A DNA stretch of 41,594 nt from IMG/VR virus record IMGVR_UViG_3300024261_000065, positions 1 to 41,594 of that record; one strand, written 5' to 3'. The stretch is from a virus. The notes below the pieces were generated by a model, which was given only the letters and a program-made list of their open reading frames with translations, searched no databases and had not been told where the DNA came from. The position numbers and the translations under genes were made by a program. Below are positions 21,365 to 33,395 of this stretch, in pieces (positions within the stretch are counted from its first letter, which is position 1; the number at the start of each line of letters is the position of its first letter).

Positions 21365-24222
21365 TGGCAATTAATTTTACAATATCAGCAGCAGGGACAA
21401 ATATCGTTAATCAAGCTGATATCTCTGGAGATCTAAGTAAAACATTAAGCATAACTAATTTCACTGACGATCTGCTAGCAAACATAGATGATTATACTTT
21501 TGAATGGTACTTTATAGATAAACCACAAAGTTCTGCATGTTCTTTTGATACAACAATAACACCTAATAACAAAACAATTAAAATTGATTCAATTGATACG
21601 TGGGGAACATATAGAGTTTTCTGTATTGCAAAAGAAACTGCTAATGTTGCAAATATAACAAATAATAATCCACTTAGAGCAGAAGAATCTTCTTTTATTA
21701 ATATCATTGTTAGAAGTACTAATAATTTATTAGAAAAACCAGCTAGTTTTCAAAGAAGTTGGAAAAATCAGTACGATAATTTAGTTGAAGTTGTAGACAA
21801 TACAACAAAAACAATTAATAACTTAAAGGTTTCTAATTCAACAACTTTTACATTGCCTACTGCTGACGGTATTAATGGCCAGGTATTAACAACAGATGGT
21901 TCTGGTTTACTTTCGTTTTCTACTTTGGATATTTCAAATATGGAAACTAATCTTTCCATAAATAGTTTATCTGACGTAATTTCAGCTAACCCACAAGATG
22001 GTTATGCTTTGGTCTGGAACACAGACCACTGGGAGCCTGGAGAAATTCAAGGCAGTAATATAGATGGTTTAAGCTCTATAACTGAAAATCTAACTAAAAA
22101 CTTAATAGTTGAAGACGGTTATTCAATAATACCTGAAACTGGCGTGAATATAGCACAAATTACAAATGATATTGGATCTTTAGCAGCACCTTTTAATACT
22201 ATTTATACCAAAGAAATAGATTGCAGCTCAGGCTTTATATTAAATGAAGTAATATATTCAGGATTTGATGGTGCAACAAATACATTTTTAAAAACAAATG
22301 GTGCTGGAGTAACTTCATTTTCTGCAATAACACTTGCAAACATTTCGGATATTCCATTAGAGTTGAGCGGCAATAATATTCTTCAACCTAAGTTAGATTC
22401 AACTTTAAACTTAGGTGCATCAAATAAAAAGTTTTCTAATTTTTATTCAGATACAATCCTTTGTAATAATATAGGTCCAGTTAGCGGAGGAGACAACGCA
22501 CTACCAATTGAAATAGGCTCAAATATACATGTAAATCCGTTCAATGTAAGTAAACGTGCATTAGAAATACAAATTGATTATGCATCTGTTACGCAAAATT
22601 TTGATAATTTTAATAATGATATATTTGCTATAACTACATATGATATAGATTCAGATCCTGTTACATATGATGATGCGACAAAGCCTTATCATTTATTTGT
22701 AGACAAAGATGGAATTTTTAATATTGGAAACAAGAACGCTGTACAACCATCAAATTATTCATTTCCTTTAACAAGAGGCGAGCCCGGTCAAGTATTAACT
22801 TTAGGTGGTTTAGGACAGCCTAACTCAAATGATATTGGCAAATTATTATGGTCAATGCCTTTTAACTCTGTAAGCGCAGTTGCTGCTAATGGTGGTGGTA
22901 GTCTTTCATACACAAACGATACTGGTGTACTTCAATATACTCCACCCGATCTTTCAAATTTTATTGATTTGACCAGTTTAAGTGTTAATCAAGTTGCTGC
23001 TTCTGGAAACGGAACACTTGCGTATAATAACACAAATGGAGTTTTAACATATACGCCACCTGATTTGAGCAATCTTGGCGGCGGAGGTGCAGGAGGATTT
23101 AATAACTGGACAGAAAATGGAAATGGCCATATTATTCCAAATACAAATGAAGCTTATGATATAGGTGAAGCTGAATATAAAGTAAGACATTTATTTTTGA
23201 GTGACAATAGTCTTCATGTGGGTGATTCATCGATCAGTCTATCCACAAACAATGCAGTTGATACTAGTAATTCGCAAAAATCAATTTATTTTAAGTCAGC
23301 ATCGTCTATTAAGTTAGATAATTATAAGTTTTTAGACCAGAATACTTCACCTTCAAATATATTAGGAGGAAATACATATAGAATTAGTGCTACAGGAAAT
23401 GTTGATTTTAAACTTGTTGGTGCAACTTACAATGAAGTTGGGCATATATTTGAAGCTTCAACAGACGGCGCTGTAGCTGGTTTGCAAGATGATGGTGTTT
23501 CTTTTGTTCGTGAAAGTGAAGATTATAATCCTGCAAGTTTGTTTTTTGAAACAAAAATGGACATGATGTCAGATCCTCCACAAAATGTATCAAAACTTAT
23601 GTATAGTCTTAGCGATGGTGGCGGTCAAAGTTATGAAATCTTAGCACTTCCTAATCCGCCAATGATCATTCCTGACGATACAACCTTAATAACATACGAT
23701 GGCAGCGGAAATTATGGATCAACGTTTGCTAGTGCTTTAGCGTTTCCAAAAACTATTCATTTGACCGGCGGAGTAATAACTCGACTTTATGACTATCCTA
23801 CAAACCCAGCTTCTAATACTCTTGAGTCGAGTAAAGGACCGAATCATTTTCTTTTTAAGTTTAGAAACAATTCAGGAAAAAGCATGTTAATAAAAAAAGT
23901 TACTTTGTTTTGTAGTCATATGATGAGTAATGAAATCAAATGGTCATTAGCAACGTGTACAGATGCAGAAATAGTTAGTAATGTTGCCCATAAATTTGGT
24001 AATATGCTCAATCAAACAATGAGCATAGCTAATTATAAAACGCAGCAAGAAGCTAATGCTGATGGCACTTTGCCGGGAGGCACAGGAGTATCAACTTACG
24101 TAGAAAATAATTTTACTACAGTTGCTGATGGTCAATGGTTAGTAGTTTTAGCGATACATTTTGATGATGGTCCAGATGGAGATTCTAATTCTGGTTTTAC
24201 ACTTTCAGTAACATATACATAA
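21364..24222 (+). CDS. Tail fibre / virion structural protein
   Basis: A 952-residue protein. The first ~115 residues look like an Ig-like domain (DDYTFEWYFIDKP, WGTYRVFCIA). The fibre part has two copies of a SLSYTNDTGVLQYTPPDLS-type unit (near 515-570) and repeated IP.T...DIG...... .LFLSD units (near 590-610; also near 255 and 345), plus a GQVLTTDGSGLLSF loop. The C-terminal ~150 residues form a beta domain beginning FKFRNNSGK that resembles the ends of the modules in the protein at 25263. No enzymatic motif was found. It is the first of at least five fibre-type genes, likely receptor-contact or fibre-assembly proteins. Confidence 0.75.
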   Translation: MAINFTISAAGTNIVNQADISGDLSKTLSITNFTDDLLANIDDYTFEWYFIDKPQSSACSFDTTITPNNKTIKIDSIDTWGTYRVFCIAKETANVANITNNNPLRAEESSFINIIVRSTNNLLEKPASFQRSWKNQYDNLVEVVDNTTKTINNLKVSNSTTFTLPTADGINGQVLTTDGSGLLSFSTLDISNMETNLSINSLSDVISANPQDGYALVWNTDHWEPGEIQGSNIDGLSSITENLTKNLIVEDGYSIIPETGVNIAQITNDIGSLAAPFNTIYTKEIDCSSGFILNEVIYSGFDGATNTFLKTNGAGVTSFSAITLANISDIPLELSGNNILQPKLDSTLNLGASNKKFSNFYSDTILCNNIGPVSGGDNALPIEIGSNIHVNPFNVSKRALEIQIDYASVTQNFDNFNNDIFAITTYDIDSDPVTYDDATKPYHLFVDKDGIFNIGNKNAVQPSNYSFPLTRGEPGQVLTLGGLGQPNSNDIGKLLWSMPFNSVSAVAANGGGSLSYTNDTGVLQYTPPDLSNFIDLTSLSVNQVAASGNGTLAYNNTNGVLTYTPPDLSNLGGGGAGGFNNWTENGNGHIIPNTNEAYDIGEAEYKVRHLFLSDNSLHVGDSSISLSTNNAVDTSNSQKSIYFKSASSIKLDNYKFLDQNTSPSNILGGNTYRISATGNVDFKLVGATYNEVGHIFEASTDGAVAGLQDDGVSFVRESEDYNPASLFFETKMDMMSDPPQNVSKLMYSLSDGGGQSYEILALPNPPMIIPDDTTLITYDGSGNYGSTFASALAFPKTIHLTGGVITRLYDYPTNPASNTLESSKGPNHFLFKFRNNSGKSMLIKKVTLFCSHMMSNEIKWSLATCTDAEIVSNVAHKFGNMLNQTMSIANYKTQQEANADGTLPGGTGVSTYVENNFTTVADGQWLVVLAIHFDDGPDGDSNSGFTLSVTYT

Positions 24223-24238
24223 TTAAAAAGAGATAATA

Positions 24239-25192
24239 ATGTTGTACATTATAAAAAATTATATTGATTTAGGATTTGGTAATCCAGAAGTTGATTTTAC
24301 ACTTAGTTTATTTTCTGATATTGAAAACAAACAAGTTTCTAATCACGGCTTTAGCAGTCAAGAATTGGATTTTAAAAATAATGATTATATTAATCAAAAA
24401 GATTTTAATTTTGGATCAAAAAATGTAGTTTTAACCAAAAAAGATGTTGAGTATATTTATGATGAAATATCTGAAAACGGAACTGTTATTGTTGAACCGG
24501 AAAGTTTTACAAATATAAAAATAAAAAACAGGTTAATGTTTAGTCCTAATATAAACTATAGTATAAAAAATAATAGTCATAGAATAGACTACAGCATCTG
24601 GATTGAAAAAGTAAATGCTAAAAACTTTAAAATGCATAACTTTAGTAATAAAAAATTAGAAATTAGTTATATTGCAACATCAAGCCTCGTTAAAAAAAAT
24701 AATTTAGAAATTAATCAAAATAAAATAAATAGACTTAATGATAAAATTAAAAAATCATTAGAAGACACTGTTACAATTACTCCTCGGTATACAACATCAA
24801 CATTAGCTGATGATTCTGTCACAATTTCAGCTTCGCCAGGTGCAGAAGATTTTGATGTAATACAATATGGCATACATAATATTTTTGTATCATACGACAT
24901 AGCTGGTGTGTTTGATATTACTACGCCGACAGCAGACTATTTTTCTTTAGAAATACCACAAATTGGATGGGACGCTGATGTTTATGTAGCTGCAACAAAT
25001 GATATAAAGGTTTACTCAGTATTTAACCCTAACAATATATCAAGTAGATCATTGTCAACTATCAATATTAATCAAGCTTTTCCTTACGGAACATTACTCA
25101 TTTCTTTAAAAACATATTATTTCTGGAAAGAAAATGATAATAACTGGTATTATAGCTTTGTTGGATTTCCTGATAATATAGAATATTCTTAA
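24239..25192 (+). CDS. Probable virion structural protein
   Basis: A 317-residue protein, 16 bp after the preceding fibre gene. No known domain. The sequence is asparagine- and lysine-rich, with alternating hydrophobic patterns typical of beta-rich structural proteins, a helix about 148-168 (NLEINQNKINRLNDKIKKSL) and a C-terminal beta region with aromatic ends (YYFWKENDNNWYYSFVGF). Role inferred from its position between fibre genes. Confidence 0.6.
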   Translation: MLYIIKNYIDLGFGNPEVDFTLSLFSDIENKQVSNHGFSSQELDFKNNDYINQKDFNFGSKNVVLTKKDVEYIYDEISENGTVIVEPESFTNIKIKNRLMFSPNINYSIKNNSHRIDYSIWIEKVNAKNFKMHNFSNKKLEISYIATSSLVKKNNLEINQNKINRLNDKIKKSLEDTVTITPRYTTSTLADDSVTISASPGAEDFDVIQYGIHNIFVSYDIAGVFDITTPTADYFSLEIPQIGWDADVYVAATNDIKVYSVFNPNNISSRSLSTININQAFPYGTLLISLKTYYFWKENDNNWYYSFVGFPDNIEYS

Positions 25193-25262
25193 TTAAACAC
25201 ACTGATGATTTGTATTTGTTGACATATTTATAATCGAAAGATAATTAAAAGTAGGAAATATT

Positions 25263-28200
25263 ATGTCAAGAGACTTTTTAGCATCAAGAGTTAGATCAAG
25301 CGCTTTAATAGGTAATAATAATGGTCAAGAGCCTTCTTTACTATTATATCCGTCAAGTGAAGCTTCTAATAATACAGGTGCAAGATCAGCGTCATTAGCA
25401 AGTTTTTTAAGCGATTCATCTAACTATCCTGTAAATACCTTTTTATATGTGTTTGGAACACCTACAACTTCACAACAAGCAACAGGAGTTTTGCCTGGAA
25501 ATAATTCTACAATTTTTGGTGGTGATGTTGTTTTAAAAGGCACTTTATTTGCTGATTACTTAAGAACAAATAGCGGTGTATTGATTGATTTTGCAGGAAT
25601 AGCGTATATAACGCCGCAAGGAACAAATTACATTTCAGATCCAAATGGTCCAACTACTGCAGCAGACGCTGACGTTATTCTGGATGCAAAAATAAAAACC
25701 AATGTAGATAATATAGATTTAAATCTACAAGCTATTAATAATAATTTAGCATTATTAAATACACATGAAGCTGCAATAGGTTTAAACTTAGCCACAGGAG
25801 ATTTTGTTGCTAAAGTTAATTCAAACTACTTGGACGCAGCAACATCTATATCAAATGAAATATCTTTATTAGATACACAAATTGGTGCAAATGAAACTAA
25901 TATATCATCTAAAGTGTCTCAAGCTTCTTTTGATACGCTCGAAGAAAAAGTTGATAAAATACAAATAGCGTCAGGATTAGATGTTAACGGTGATTATGTT
26001 GTTAATAATCCAAGCAATTATATTGGTAATGCAATATCTTTAAATGATGCTGATTTAAAATTAGACACACAAATAAAAGCTAATACAGATACAATCAGTG
26101 CTTTTGGCGTTGGTACTTTTGCCAATTTACAAGGTCAAATAACTCAAAACACTAACGATATAACAGACTTACAGGCTGCTGATATTGTACTGCAAAATAA
26201 TATTAATGCTGAGGTGGGTACAAGACAAACAGCTGACGAAACGCTTCAGGGTAATATAGATGCTGAAGAGCTGAGTAGAATAGATGCAGATGCAGTTCTA
26301 CAGGGTCAAATAACTCAAAACGAAGGTGGCATATCTGGTCTAAGAACAGACTTAACAACTGCAGAAGTCAATATAACTGGCTTAAGAACGGATTTAACAA
26401 CTGCAGAAGGTTTGATATTAACAAAAACATCACAGACTGAAGTAGATACAATTAAAGAATCTGTTGGATTAGAAGCAGCCGACGGAACATTATCTAACTT
26501 TTTAAGTACTTTTTTCATTGATAATGAAGATACTGTAAAGTCTGCTATCGAAAGCTTAGACACACAACTTGATTCAACACAAAATAGTCTTGCTGGCGAG
26601 ATATTGAATAGACAAACTGAAGATTTGAGTTTACGTAATTTAATTAATTCCGCAACAAGTAATGTAGGACTGGCTTTAACAGGACTTAGAGGAAATTATT
26701 CTTCTACAAATTTTATAAACAATACACAAACACATCATACAGCTTTAGGTCAGCTTGATACGACTTTAGACACAGTCTTAACTTCTTTAAATCAAGAAAT
26801 AACAGCACGACAAACTGACGATCAAAGTCTTAGAAATGATCTTAATACAGAAATAACTAATAGAGAAAATGCAGATACAGCACTTCAAGATCAAATAACA
26901 CTAAACGATAATGATATTCAAGGCTTACAAGCAGCTGATATTGTGCTACAAAATAATATCAACACAGAGACTACTACGAGACAAACAGCAATCGAAACGC
27001 TTCAGGGCAATATAGATGCTGAAGAGCAGAGTAGAATAGCTGCAGACATAGTGCTACAGGGTCAAATAACACAGAATTCTGATGATATTGTTGTGATAAG
27101 AGGGGATGTAACTGCAGCAGAAAGTAACATAACTGATTTAAGAACAGACCTGACATCAGCTGAAGATGATATTTTAACAAAAGCGTCTCAAGCTGAGATC
27201 AATGTCATAAAAACTTCAGTTGGTTTAAATATTGATGGTTCTTATGACACACACGACGATTCAGAGTTTTTAAACAATGCAACATCTGTTAAAGACGCTT
27301 TAAGTAAGCTAGATACACAGCTTGAAGCTACGCAAAAAGAAGTTGACGATGAAGAAACTTTAAGAGCAAGTCAAATTAGCAGCTTAAATAATGAAATAAA
27401 TACAATTGAAAACAGCTTAGGCCTATCAGGTGCTGGTCTTCGTGGAAATTATTCAAATACTAATTTTATTGCTAATACAGATACACACCATATTGCACTT
27501 GGTAAATTAGATGGTGCTTTGGCATCATTTGATAATGCTGGTCAAGTCGAAAGCTTACAAGCAATAAAACAGTCAGTAGGAACTGATAACGGTGGTGATA
27601 TTCAAGATTATAGCTCAAATAACTTTATTGTTAATGCTGATATACAAAACAACATTACACAAGATTCGCATCATGTAGCTATTGGTAAACTTGATGCTGC
27701 GATTGGAAATCAAAGTATTTTTAGTCTTGTTGATATAAATGATGAAAACAAAGCTGATGGTAAAATTCTGCAATATTCAATCGGAGGCAATGAATTTGTT
27801 TATGTTGATGCTGCTGCCGGCGCACAAGGTGAACAGGGACCACAAGGTGAACAGGGACCACAAGGTGAACAGGGACCACAAGGCCCACAAGGCCAACAGG
27901 GTCCGCAAGGCGATGCAGGTGTGCAGGGTGTACAGGGTCCAGCAGGCCCTCAAGGTCCAGCAGGACAACAAGGTGATGCAGGTCCGCAAGGTGATGCAGG
28001 TCCGCAAGGCGATGCAGGTCCGCAAGGACCACAAGGCGACGCAGGTCTGCAAGGTGACCAAGGACCACAAGGTGATGCAGGTCTGCAAGGTGATGCAGGC
28101 CCACAAGGCCCACAAGGACCACAAGGCGACGCAGGTCCTCAAGGCGACGCAGGTCCTCAAGGTGACCAAGGTCTTCAAGGTGATGCAGGTCCGCAAGGTG

Positions 28201-31200
28201 ATGCAGGTCCGCAAGGTGATGCAGGCCCACAAGGACCACAAGGCGACGCAGGTCTGCAAGGTGACCAAGGTCTTCAAGGCATTCAAGGTGATGCAGGCCC
28301 ACAAGGACCACAAGGTGACCAAGGACCACAAGGCGAACAAGGACCAGCTGGTGCTGCAGGATCAGATGCACCAACAATATCAGGAGTAATCATAAGTGGG
28401 TCAACAATTACTACGTCATTTAATGGAGCAAATGACGCTGTTACTAATAACGCATTTGCTGTTTCTATTGCTGACCTTGATAATGTAAATATTGACTTGA
28501 ATACCATTGCAGATGGTAAAATTCTTAAGTGGGATGATGACACAAGCAATTTTATAGCTGCTAATGACATAAACGGTGGTGGTGGAGTTGACCTAACTGT
28601 CACAGACAATACAACTTCAGTTGCACAATCTGCAACTCTGGATGTACAACAACTTGCAACAGTTACAGACTCAGGAAATAATGAAGCAACATTAGTAGGC
28701 ATAATTGGAAATGCAGAAGATGCTGATTATACAGATGGGCTTTTTACTGACTTTACAAGTGCAACAACAATAGGCACAGCAATCGATAGATTTAATGAAG
28801 TTTTAAAGGCTTTAGCTCCTACACCTGCTCCAGATCTTGATCAATTTGATGTCGATACTGCAAACAGTTTGTTGCAGAATATTAAATTATCATTCGGAAC
28901 ATCAAGTGACCAGACTGCTGCGGGAACACCATATGCGTCTGCTGGAGACATTTCAGGTTTTGTTGCAACAAACGTAAACGAAATATTTGCAATAGAGTCA
29001 GCAAACGGAAACTATAGAAAAGGCGTTTATACAGGTAACACAACAATAACAGGTACTCTTAACGAAGACGTATCTAATGACACTTATACAAATAACATTG
29101 TTAACTATACAGACAATAGCTTTGGCAATGGTGATCAAGGTACTTTGCAACTTTGGTTAAACGGTAACAAGTTAGATTGCGATGTAGATCTTTCAAGTGA
29201 TGGTGCAGGCGATTACTTAGATGCAGATGGAAGTGGATTTATTAATCTTACAGCAGCAATTAGCGGAAAGTTTTCTTCAGATACAGAATTTCCAACATTT
29301 AAACATAGACAGGGTGAATGGAAAGTTGACTTTGCAAGCCAAAGAGATGGCTGGAATTATGCTCAAGTAAAGCATGTAGTAGGGGAAAGTACAAAAGAAA
29401 CAGGCTATGCAGAGTGGGTTAATGATAGTAACAATGAAGCTATTTCTGTTACAAATAAGAGCTTATCGTTAAATATGGCCGGCAGTAAATACCTTTCAGG
29501 AATTCAGTATCATACAAACGGAACAGCAACTTATACTGCAGATATTGATAATTTTTATAAATATGTATACGTAACTGATAATGTGACTTTTACTGAAAGC
29601 CCTGATGCTATAGCAAATTTTGACAGTATTGCAATATCTTCTATTAACACAGTAAATGGTGAAGATCACACTAAACAGATTAACTTATCACAAGTATCAA
29701 ATCTTTTACCAGAAAATAACAGACTTTTAAATCAATCTCTCACAACAGGATTTTCACTGTCACACCCTATAAAAGCAAATGTTACAACAGCATCTACTAA
29801 CGAAACAGTTACAGGAATATTGCTTGATAATGCTGCTGCAAATAGCACTGTTATATTAGATAATTTTAATGATGAACAATATAGACAAACAGTAGAAAAT
29901 GCTTATACACAAACAAATTTAGCTGATGCTGGTGTAGGTGATCCATCAAATACATATTCATGGGACTCAACAGAAAGTCTAATAGGAGCAGATTTAGGAC
30001 ATAATACAGGATTAATTGCTTATAATTCAAGATTATATTCTCCTAAAAATAATGACTTGCCTAATTCGGGTAATTTTAGTACACTAAGCTCTTCTTACGC
30101 AAACCCAGACTACAGTGTTATTAACGATAACGACGTTAAGGTTTGGATAAGGAAGTTTAAAAATAATAGTGGAAATACAATAAAAGCTTTATTGTTTAAC
30201 ATGAGCAAAAATAATAGTGATATTGTTAATTCAAATACACCTAATAGTGATGAAATTAACGTACAATTTAAAGTTCCCTCAAAAGATGGTAATCCATCTG
30301 AGTCTGAATGGCTTACTGTAGCGAGTGATTTTAATTTATCGAATTATGAAGAAGGAACACTTATATCTTGTGGGGATCAAGTTTACAACGGAAATATTGA
30401 CGGAAATACGGTTAATAATAAAATAGCAATTTTAAAAGATAATATACTAAACGATGAGTATGTTTTGGTAAAAATTACTGCAAGCGCAGATTGGGCTGGT
30501 TATGTTGACTCAATGAATGTAAGTTTTGTTGATGTAATAGGCAATGTAATAGATGCGCCAGAAATCGAACATATTGATTTAGAACAGACAGGAGTTTTAG
30601 GAAGACTTTCCTTTGGCACAACTAATAGCGTCAATAATTTTACTAATTATACATCAGACATAAATACACTTTTTGATTTATCTGGTAATAAATCTGGTAT
30701 ATTTGATAATACACAAACATTTACAGGCTTTATTAATGACTTGACAAATGCTAATGGAAATAATTACATGCAATATGCTTTTGGTGGCGGCGAATCACAC
30801 AAAGGTACATTAAAACTGCATGTTAATGGTCAAGATATTCATGCAATTAATTTGGCTGCTAGACCTTATTTAACAGGAAATCAACTAAACAACAGCGGAA
30901 GTGGATTTACAAACTTAACTAGTCCTACACCTGCAAGAGACGCCAATAATCGACCAGACTTTGACAGCGTTTATAGAACATCAAAGTTTGTTATAACGCC
31001 TACAGATCAAAGATTAGGATATAATTTTGCAAAAGTTATTCATGTTACTGAAAATGGGGATGAAGAATCAAATACAATTGAGTGGATTAATGACAATAAC
31101 ACAGATGCACCAGATTTTACAAACAACGGCGTACTAACCTATTCAATAAATGAAGCGCTAATATCATCAACAGAAACAAACAGCCTATCTGGAATTTCAT

Positions 31201-32291
31201 ATTATAAAGAAGTAACAACCGTGCCTTATGAAATAAGTGTAAGAAATCTATATAAAAACATATATAGCTCATTAAATGACGCTGTTTTAGTGTCAGATGC
31301 AGACAATAATTCAAAAATTAAATCTATTTTACTGACAGGCACAAATAATAACGCAATCACAAATTCAGGATCACATACATTACCTGGAAATTCAAGATCT
31401 GGAAGTAAAGCTTTGCCTGCTATAACTGCTGCAAATGATGAGTCTGAGATATTAAAAGTGGAGTCAGTCTTTGAAGTTGATTATGTTAAGTCCATATTAG
31501 ATTTAGACGCAGTTAACAATTATGCAAATATGAATGACATTACTATTAATACAACTGTTAAGCATCCATTGAATGCAGCTAATGGCGAAACAACAAGTGG
31601 CGCTGATGAAACTGCAACATCAAATAAGTTTTTACAATATACAGTCAGTACCGATAATCAGTCTTTAGTTGAAGAAGACTTTAGCAACGAAACAAGAAGA
31701 ATTCTTTCGAACTGGGCAAACGCAAATGACAATCAAGCAGCAGCAAGTGGATCAAGTTGGGATTCTATAGTAGAACTTACTGATGGATTGATGATGTATG
31801 ACGATAAACTTAGATATCCTGACGGTGACTTTAGAGATGCAAATGCAAACATACACGCACCAGTTGGCAATCCAAATTATACAGGATCTACTGGTACAAA
31901 AAACTTTTATAGAATATTTCAAAATACTACACAAAATGCTAAAACTGGATTTAGCTTGCAACTCCAAGGTAATGGCAGTGTTATAGTAGACCCAGACACA
32001 GCTTTTTCTGTAATAAACATTAAAATATCAGTTAAAATACCAGAAACTGGCGATGCACAATCAACTGGTTATCTAAATATTGCAAAAGCATTTGAAACAG
32101 GACAGTACAATGACGGTGATGGATCGTTAAGTGGAAATTTATCAAATTCTATTACAAGTGGACAGACAACAACAAATGCAATAACTTTTGGACAAAAGTT
32201 ATTGCAACCTAGCGAATACTTTGTTTTGAAAATAGAAGCAAATGAAAGTTGGACAGGATATTTAAGTAATATAACAGTGGATTGGAGTTAA
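25263..32291 (+). CDS. Giant collagen-like tail fibre (2342 residues)
   Basis: The largest gene here, RBS GTAGGAAAT. Order: an N-terminal domain (1-~130) with [10 protein letters not shown]; a long helical coiled-coil region (~135-815) with two copies of a ~250-residue module (each with [38 protein letters not shown]); a DG(K)ILQY loop; a collagen-like stretch of 60 G-X-Y triplets (853-1032, mostly GPQ, GDA, GEQ, GLQ); a second DGKILKW loop (~1085); then two diverged ~570-residue beta modules (~1190-1770, ~1770-2342), each with WI(K/R)xF.N...G, LFNMS/LQLQG-type strands and final YVLVKI.A...[19 protein letters not shown] trimeric, elongated fibre fits. The two ends are probably virion anchor and receptor-binding parts. 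Confidence 0.85.
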   Translation: MSRDFLASRVRSSALIGNNNGQEPSLLLYPSSEASNNTGARSASLASFLSDSSNYPVNTFLYVFGTPTTSQQATGVLPGNNSTIFGGDVVLKGTLFADYLRTNSGVLIDFAGIAYITPQGTNYISDPNGPTTAADADVILDAKIKTNVDNIDLNLQAINNNLALLNTHEAAIGLNLATGDFVAKVNSNYLDAATSISNEISLLDTQIGANETNISSKVSQASFDTLEEKVDKIQIASGLDVNGDYVVNNPSNYIGNAISLNDADLKLDTQIKANTDTISAFGVGTFANLQGQITQNTNDITDLQAADIVLQNNINAEVGTRQTADETLQGNIDAEELSRIDADAVLQGQITQNEGGISGLRTDLTTAEVNITGLRTDLTTAEGLILTKTSQTEVDTIKESVGLEAADGTLSNFLSTFFIDNEDTVKSAIESLDTQLDSTQNSLAGEILNRQTEDLSLRNLINSATSNVGLALTGLRGNYSSTNFINNTQTHHTALGQLDTTLDTVLTSLNQEITARQTDDQSLRNDLNTEITNRENADTALQDQITLNDNDIQGLQAADIVLQNNINTETTTRQTAIETLQGNIDAEEQSRIAADIVLQGQITQNSDDIVVIRGDVTAAESNITDLRTDLTSAEDDILTKASQAEINVIKTSVGLNIDGSYDTHDDSEFLNNATSVKDALSKLDTQLEATQKEVDDEETLRASQISSLNNEINTIENSLGLSGAGLRGNYSNTNFIANTDTHHIALGKLDGALASFDNAGQVESLQAIKQSVGTDNGGDIQDYSSNNFIVNADIQNNITQDSHHVAIGKLDAAIGNQSIFSLVDINDENKADGKILQYSIGGNEFVYVDAAAGAQGEQGPQGEQGPQGEQGPQGPQGQQGPQGDAGVQGVQGPAGPQGPAGQQGDAGPQGDAGPQGDAGPQGPQGDAGLQGDQGPQGDAGLQGDAGPQGPQGPQGDAGPQGDAGPQGDQGLQGDAGPQGDAGPQGDAGPQGPQGDAGLQGDQGLQGIQGDAGPQGPQGDQGPQGEQGPAGAAGSDAPTISGVIISGSTITTSFNGANDAVTNNAFAVSIADLDNVNIDLNTIADGKILKWDDDTSNFIAANDINGGGGVDLTVTDNTTSVAQSATLDVQQLATVTDSGNNEATLVGIIGNAEDADYTDGLFTDFTSATTIGTAIDRFNEVLKALAPTPAPDLDQFDVDTANSLLQNIKLSFGTSSDQTAAGTPYASAGDISGFVATNVNEIFAIESANGNYRKGVYTGNTTITGTLNEDVSNDTYTNNIVNYTDNSFGNGDQGTLQLWLNGNKLDCDVDLSSDGAGDYLDADGSGFINLTAAISGKFSSDTEFPTFKHRQGEWKVDFASQRDGWNYAQVKHVVGESTKETGYAEWVNDSNNEAISVTNKSLSLNMAGSKYLSGIQYHTNGTATYTADIDNFYKYVYVTDNVTFTESPDAIANFDSIAISSINTVNGEDHTKQINLSQVSNLLPENNRLLNQSLTTGFSLSHPIKANVTTASTNETVTGILLDNAAANSTVILDNFNDEQYRQTVENAYTQTNLADAGVGDPSNTYSWDSTESLIGADLGHNTGLIAYNSRLYSPKNNDLPNSGNFSTLSSSYANPDYSVINDNDVKVWIRKFKNNSGNTIKALLFNMSKNNSDIVNSNTPNSDEINVQFKVPSKDGNPSESEWLTVASDFNLSNYEEGTLISCGDQVYNGNIDGNTVNNKIAILKDNILNDEYVLVKITASADWAGYVDSMNVSFVDVIGNVIDAPEIEHIDLEQTGVLGRLSFGTTNSVNNFTNYTSDINTLFDLSGNKSGIFDNTQTFTGFINDLTNANGNNYMQYAFGGGESHKGTLKLHVNGQDIHAINLAARPYLTGNQLNNSGSGFTNLTSPTPARDANNRPDFDSVYRTSKFVITPTDQRLGYNFAKVIHVTENGDEESNTIEWINDNNTDAPDFTNNGVLTYSINEALISSTETNSLSGISYYKEVTTVPYEISVRNLYKNIYSSLNDAVLVSDADNNSKIKSILLTGTNNNAITNSGSHTLPGNSRSGSKALPAITAANDESEILKVESVFEVDYVKSILDLDAVNNYANMNDITINTTVKHPLNAANGETTSGADETATSNKFLQYTVSTDNQSLVEEDFSNETRRILSNWANANDNQAAASGSSWDSIVELTDGLMMYDDKLRYPDGDFRDANANIHAPVGNPNYTGSTGTKNFYRIFQNTTQNAKTGFSLQLQGNGSVIVDPDTAFSVINIKISVKIPETGDAQSTGYLNIAKAFETGQYNDGDGSLSGNLSNSITSGQTTTNAITFGQKLLQPSEYFVLKIEANESWTGYLSNITVDWS
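27819..28358 (+). repeat. Collagen-like G-X-Y repeat DNA (60 triplets)
   Basis: 540 bp in frame with the 2342-residue protein, encoding 60 uninterrupted G-X-Y triplets. The GC content is visibly higher than around it, and 9-bp units such as GGTGATGCA and GGTCCGCAA recur many times, so slippage and recombination are expected here. Open frames on other strands and frames in this region are by-products of the repeat. Confidence 0.95.
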
Positions 32292-32294
32292 TAA

Positions 32295-33308
32295 ATGGCA
32301 TTATCATCTTCTTCAAAAGAAAACATTTCTCTTAAAAAGCTAGTTGGCAAATCACATACTTCCAATTCGCTAGAAGCATTTAATGAAAATAAAACTACAA
32401 GTTTATCTTTAAGTACATTTTCAATATTTGCTGAAACAATATCTGCAGCACCTGATAGTACAGACTTGTATGATACTACAGATAACATTGTAGAATATGT
32501 TAGATTAGTTGCAACAGCTTTACCTGAGTCATTAGTAAATGGTAAATTTCACGCATTTAAGTTAAGTCTTCCTGCTGACTATGTTGCGAGTTCTTCAAAT
32601 CCTAAAAAAGATACACTATCTTTTAAGGATAGCGAAGATTTACATTCATCAATAGGAAAATTACAATTAGTTCCACCGCAGTTTTCTGATTTATACGAAG
32701 CAAAAGTTTATTATGGTGGAGATGAAACAAAGTCAAACGGTACAAGAATTCCTTTGTTAGATGATAGATCATGGTATTTAGATTATTTTAATGGTATACT
32801 TTTTCAAGAAATACCTCCAGGTAATGCCAATGAAAACCCAAGCCATGTTGAAGCTTACATTTATATTGGTAATATGGCTTCAACTGAAATAGAAAACGGA
32901 AGTGTCGATTTAACAACATCATCAGTTGGAGATTTAAGCGACGTTAGTATTGCAGGAATACAAGACGGCCAAATTTTAAAATGGGATGCAGATGCTGCAG
33001 GTGGCGCAAAATTTATACCATCATCGTCATTTTCAGCGGATACGTCAACTTTATGGGCTGTAGATGACAATGGAAATCTTTTTCCTCACGGGATAATTGA
33101 TGGAACATTAGACACAGGTATGTTTGCAATAGAATTAAGTGCTGGCAATATGGATTTTACCAGCAATAATACAACTTTAGATAATATAGTTACTGCAATA
33201 CAAAACATGAATGCTTACACATTATCTGGGCGCGCCCAAGGCAATATAAGCGACACGTATTGGGAATTTGACGAAAATGGAAATGTCATGCCAAAGGAAG
33301 CAGTTTAG
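32295..33308 (+). CDS. Virion structural / fibre-associated protein
   Basis: A 337-residue protein, only 3 bp after the giant fibre gene. The middle (about 115-200) has the layout seen in marine-phage structural proteins: an A.VYYGGDET, RIPLLDDRSWYLDYFNGILFQE, then VEAYIYIGN. It ends with fibre-type motifs, LSDVSIAGIQDGQILKWDAD (near 215-235) and DDNGNLFPHG, which recur as WEFDENGNVMPKE at the end. No enzymatic motif is seen. It may be a connector or an adhesin part. Confidence 0.7.
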   Translation: MALSSSSKENISLKKLVGKSHTSNSLEAFNENKTTSLSLSTFSIFAETISAAPDSTDLYDTTDNIVEYVRLVATALPESLVNGKFHAFKLSLPADYVASSSNPKKDTLSFKDSEDLHSSIGKLQLVPPQFSDLYEAKVYYGGDETKSNGTRIPLLDDRSWYLDYFNGILFQEIPPGNANENPSHVEAYIYIGNMASTEIENGSVDLTTSSVGDLSDVSIAGIQDGQILKWDADAAGGAKFIPSSSFSADTSTLWAVDDNGNLFPHGIIDGTLDTGMFAIELSAGNMDFTSNNTTLDNIVTAIQNMNAYTLSGRAQGNISDTYWEFDENGNVMPKEAV

Positions 33309-33358
33309 TTATATATTATATTAAATCAATTAAAACTTTTTAAGATTTGATAAATAAT

Positions 33359-33366
33359 TATAAATG
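33359..33366 (+). promoter_or_regulatory. Late-promoter-like TATAAATG
   Basis: Seven of eight matches to TATAAATA, about 30 bp before the ATG at 33396, in the largest gap within the fibre run (33309-33395). Suggests separate late transcription of the 1568-residue fibre gene. Confidence 0.35.
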
Positions 33367-33395
33367 AAATAAAATTAAGTTAGGAATAAGATAAT

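Noticed and set aside
27819-28358. Possible CRISPR array or minisatellite
   Set aside because: The repeats are in frame, have no unique spacers and encode uninterrupted collagen-type triplets.
27721-28389. Long open frames on the minus strand and in another plus frame across the collagen region
   Set aside because: They are produced by the periodic G-X-Y repeat DNA, give Leu/His- or His/Lys-rich low-complexity proteins and have no ribosome binding site.
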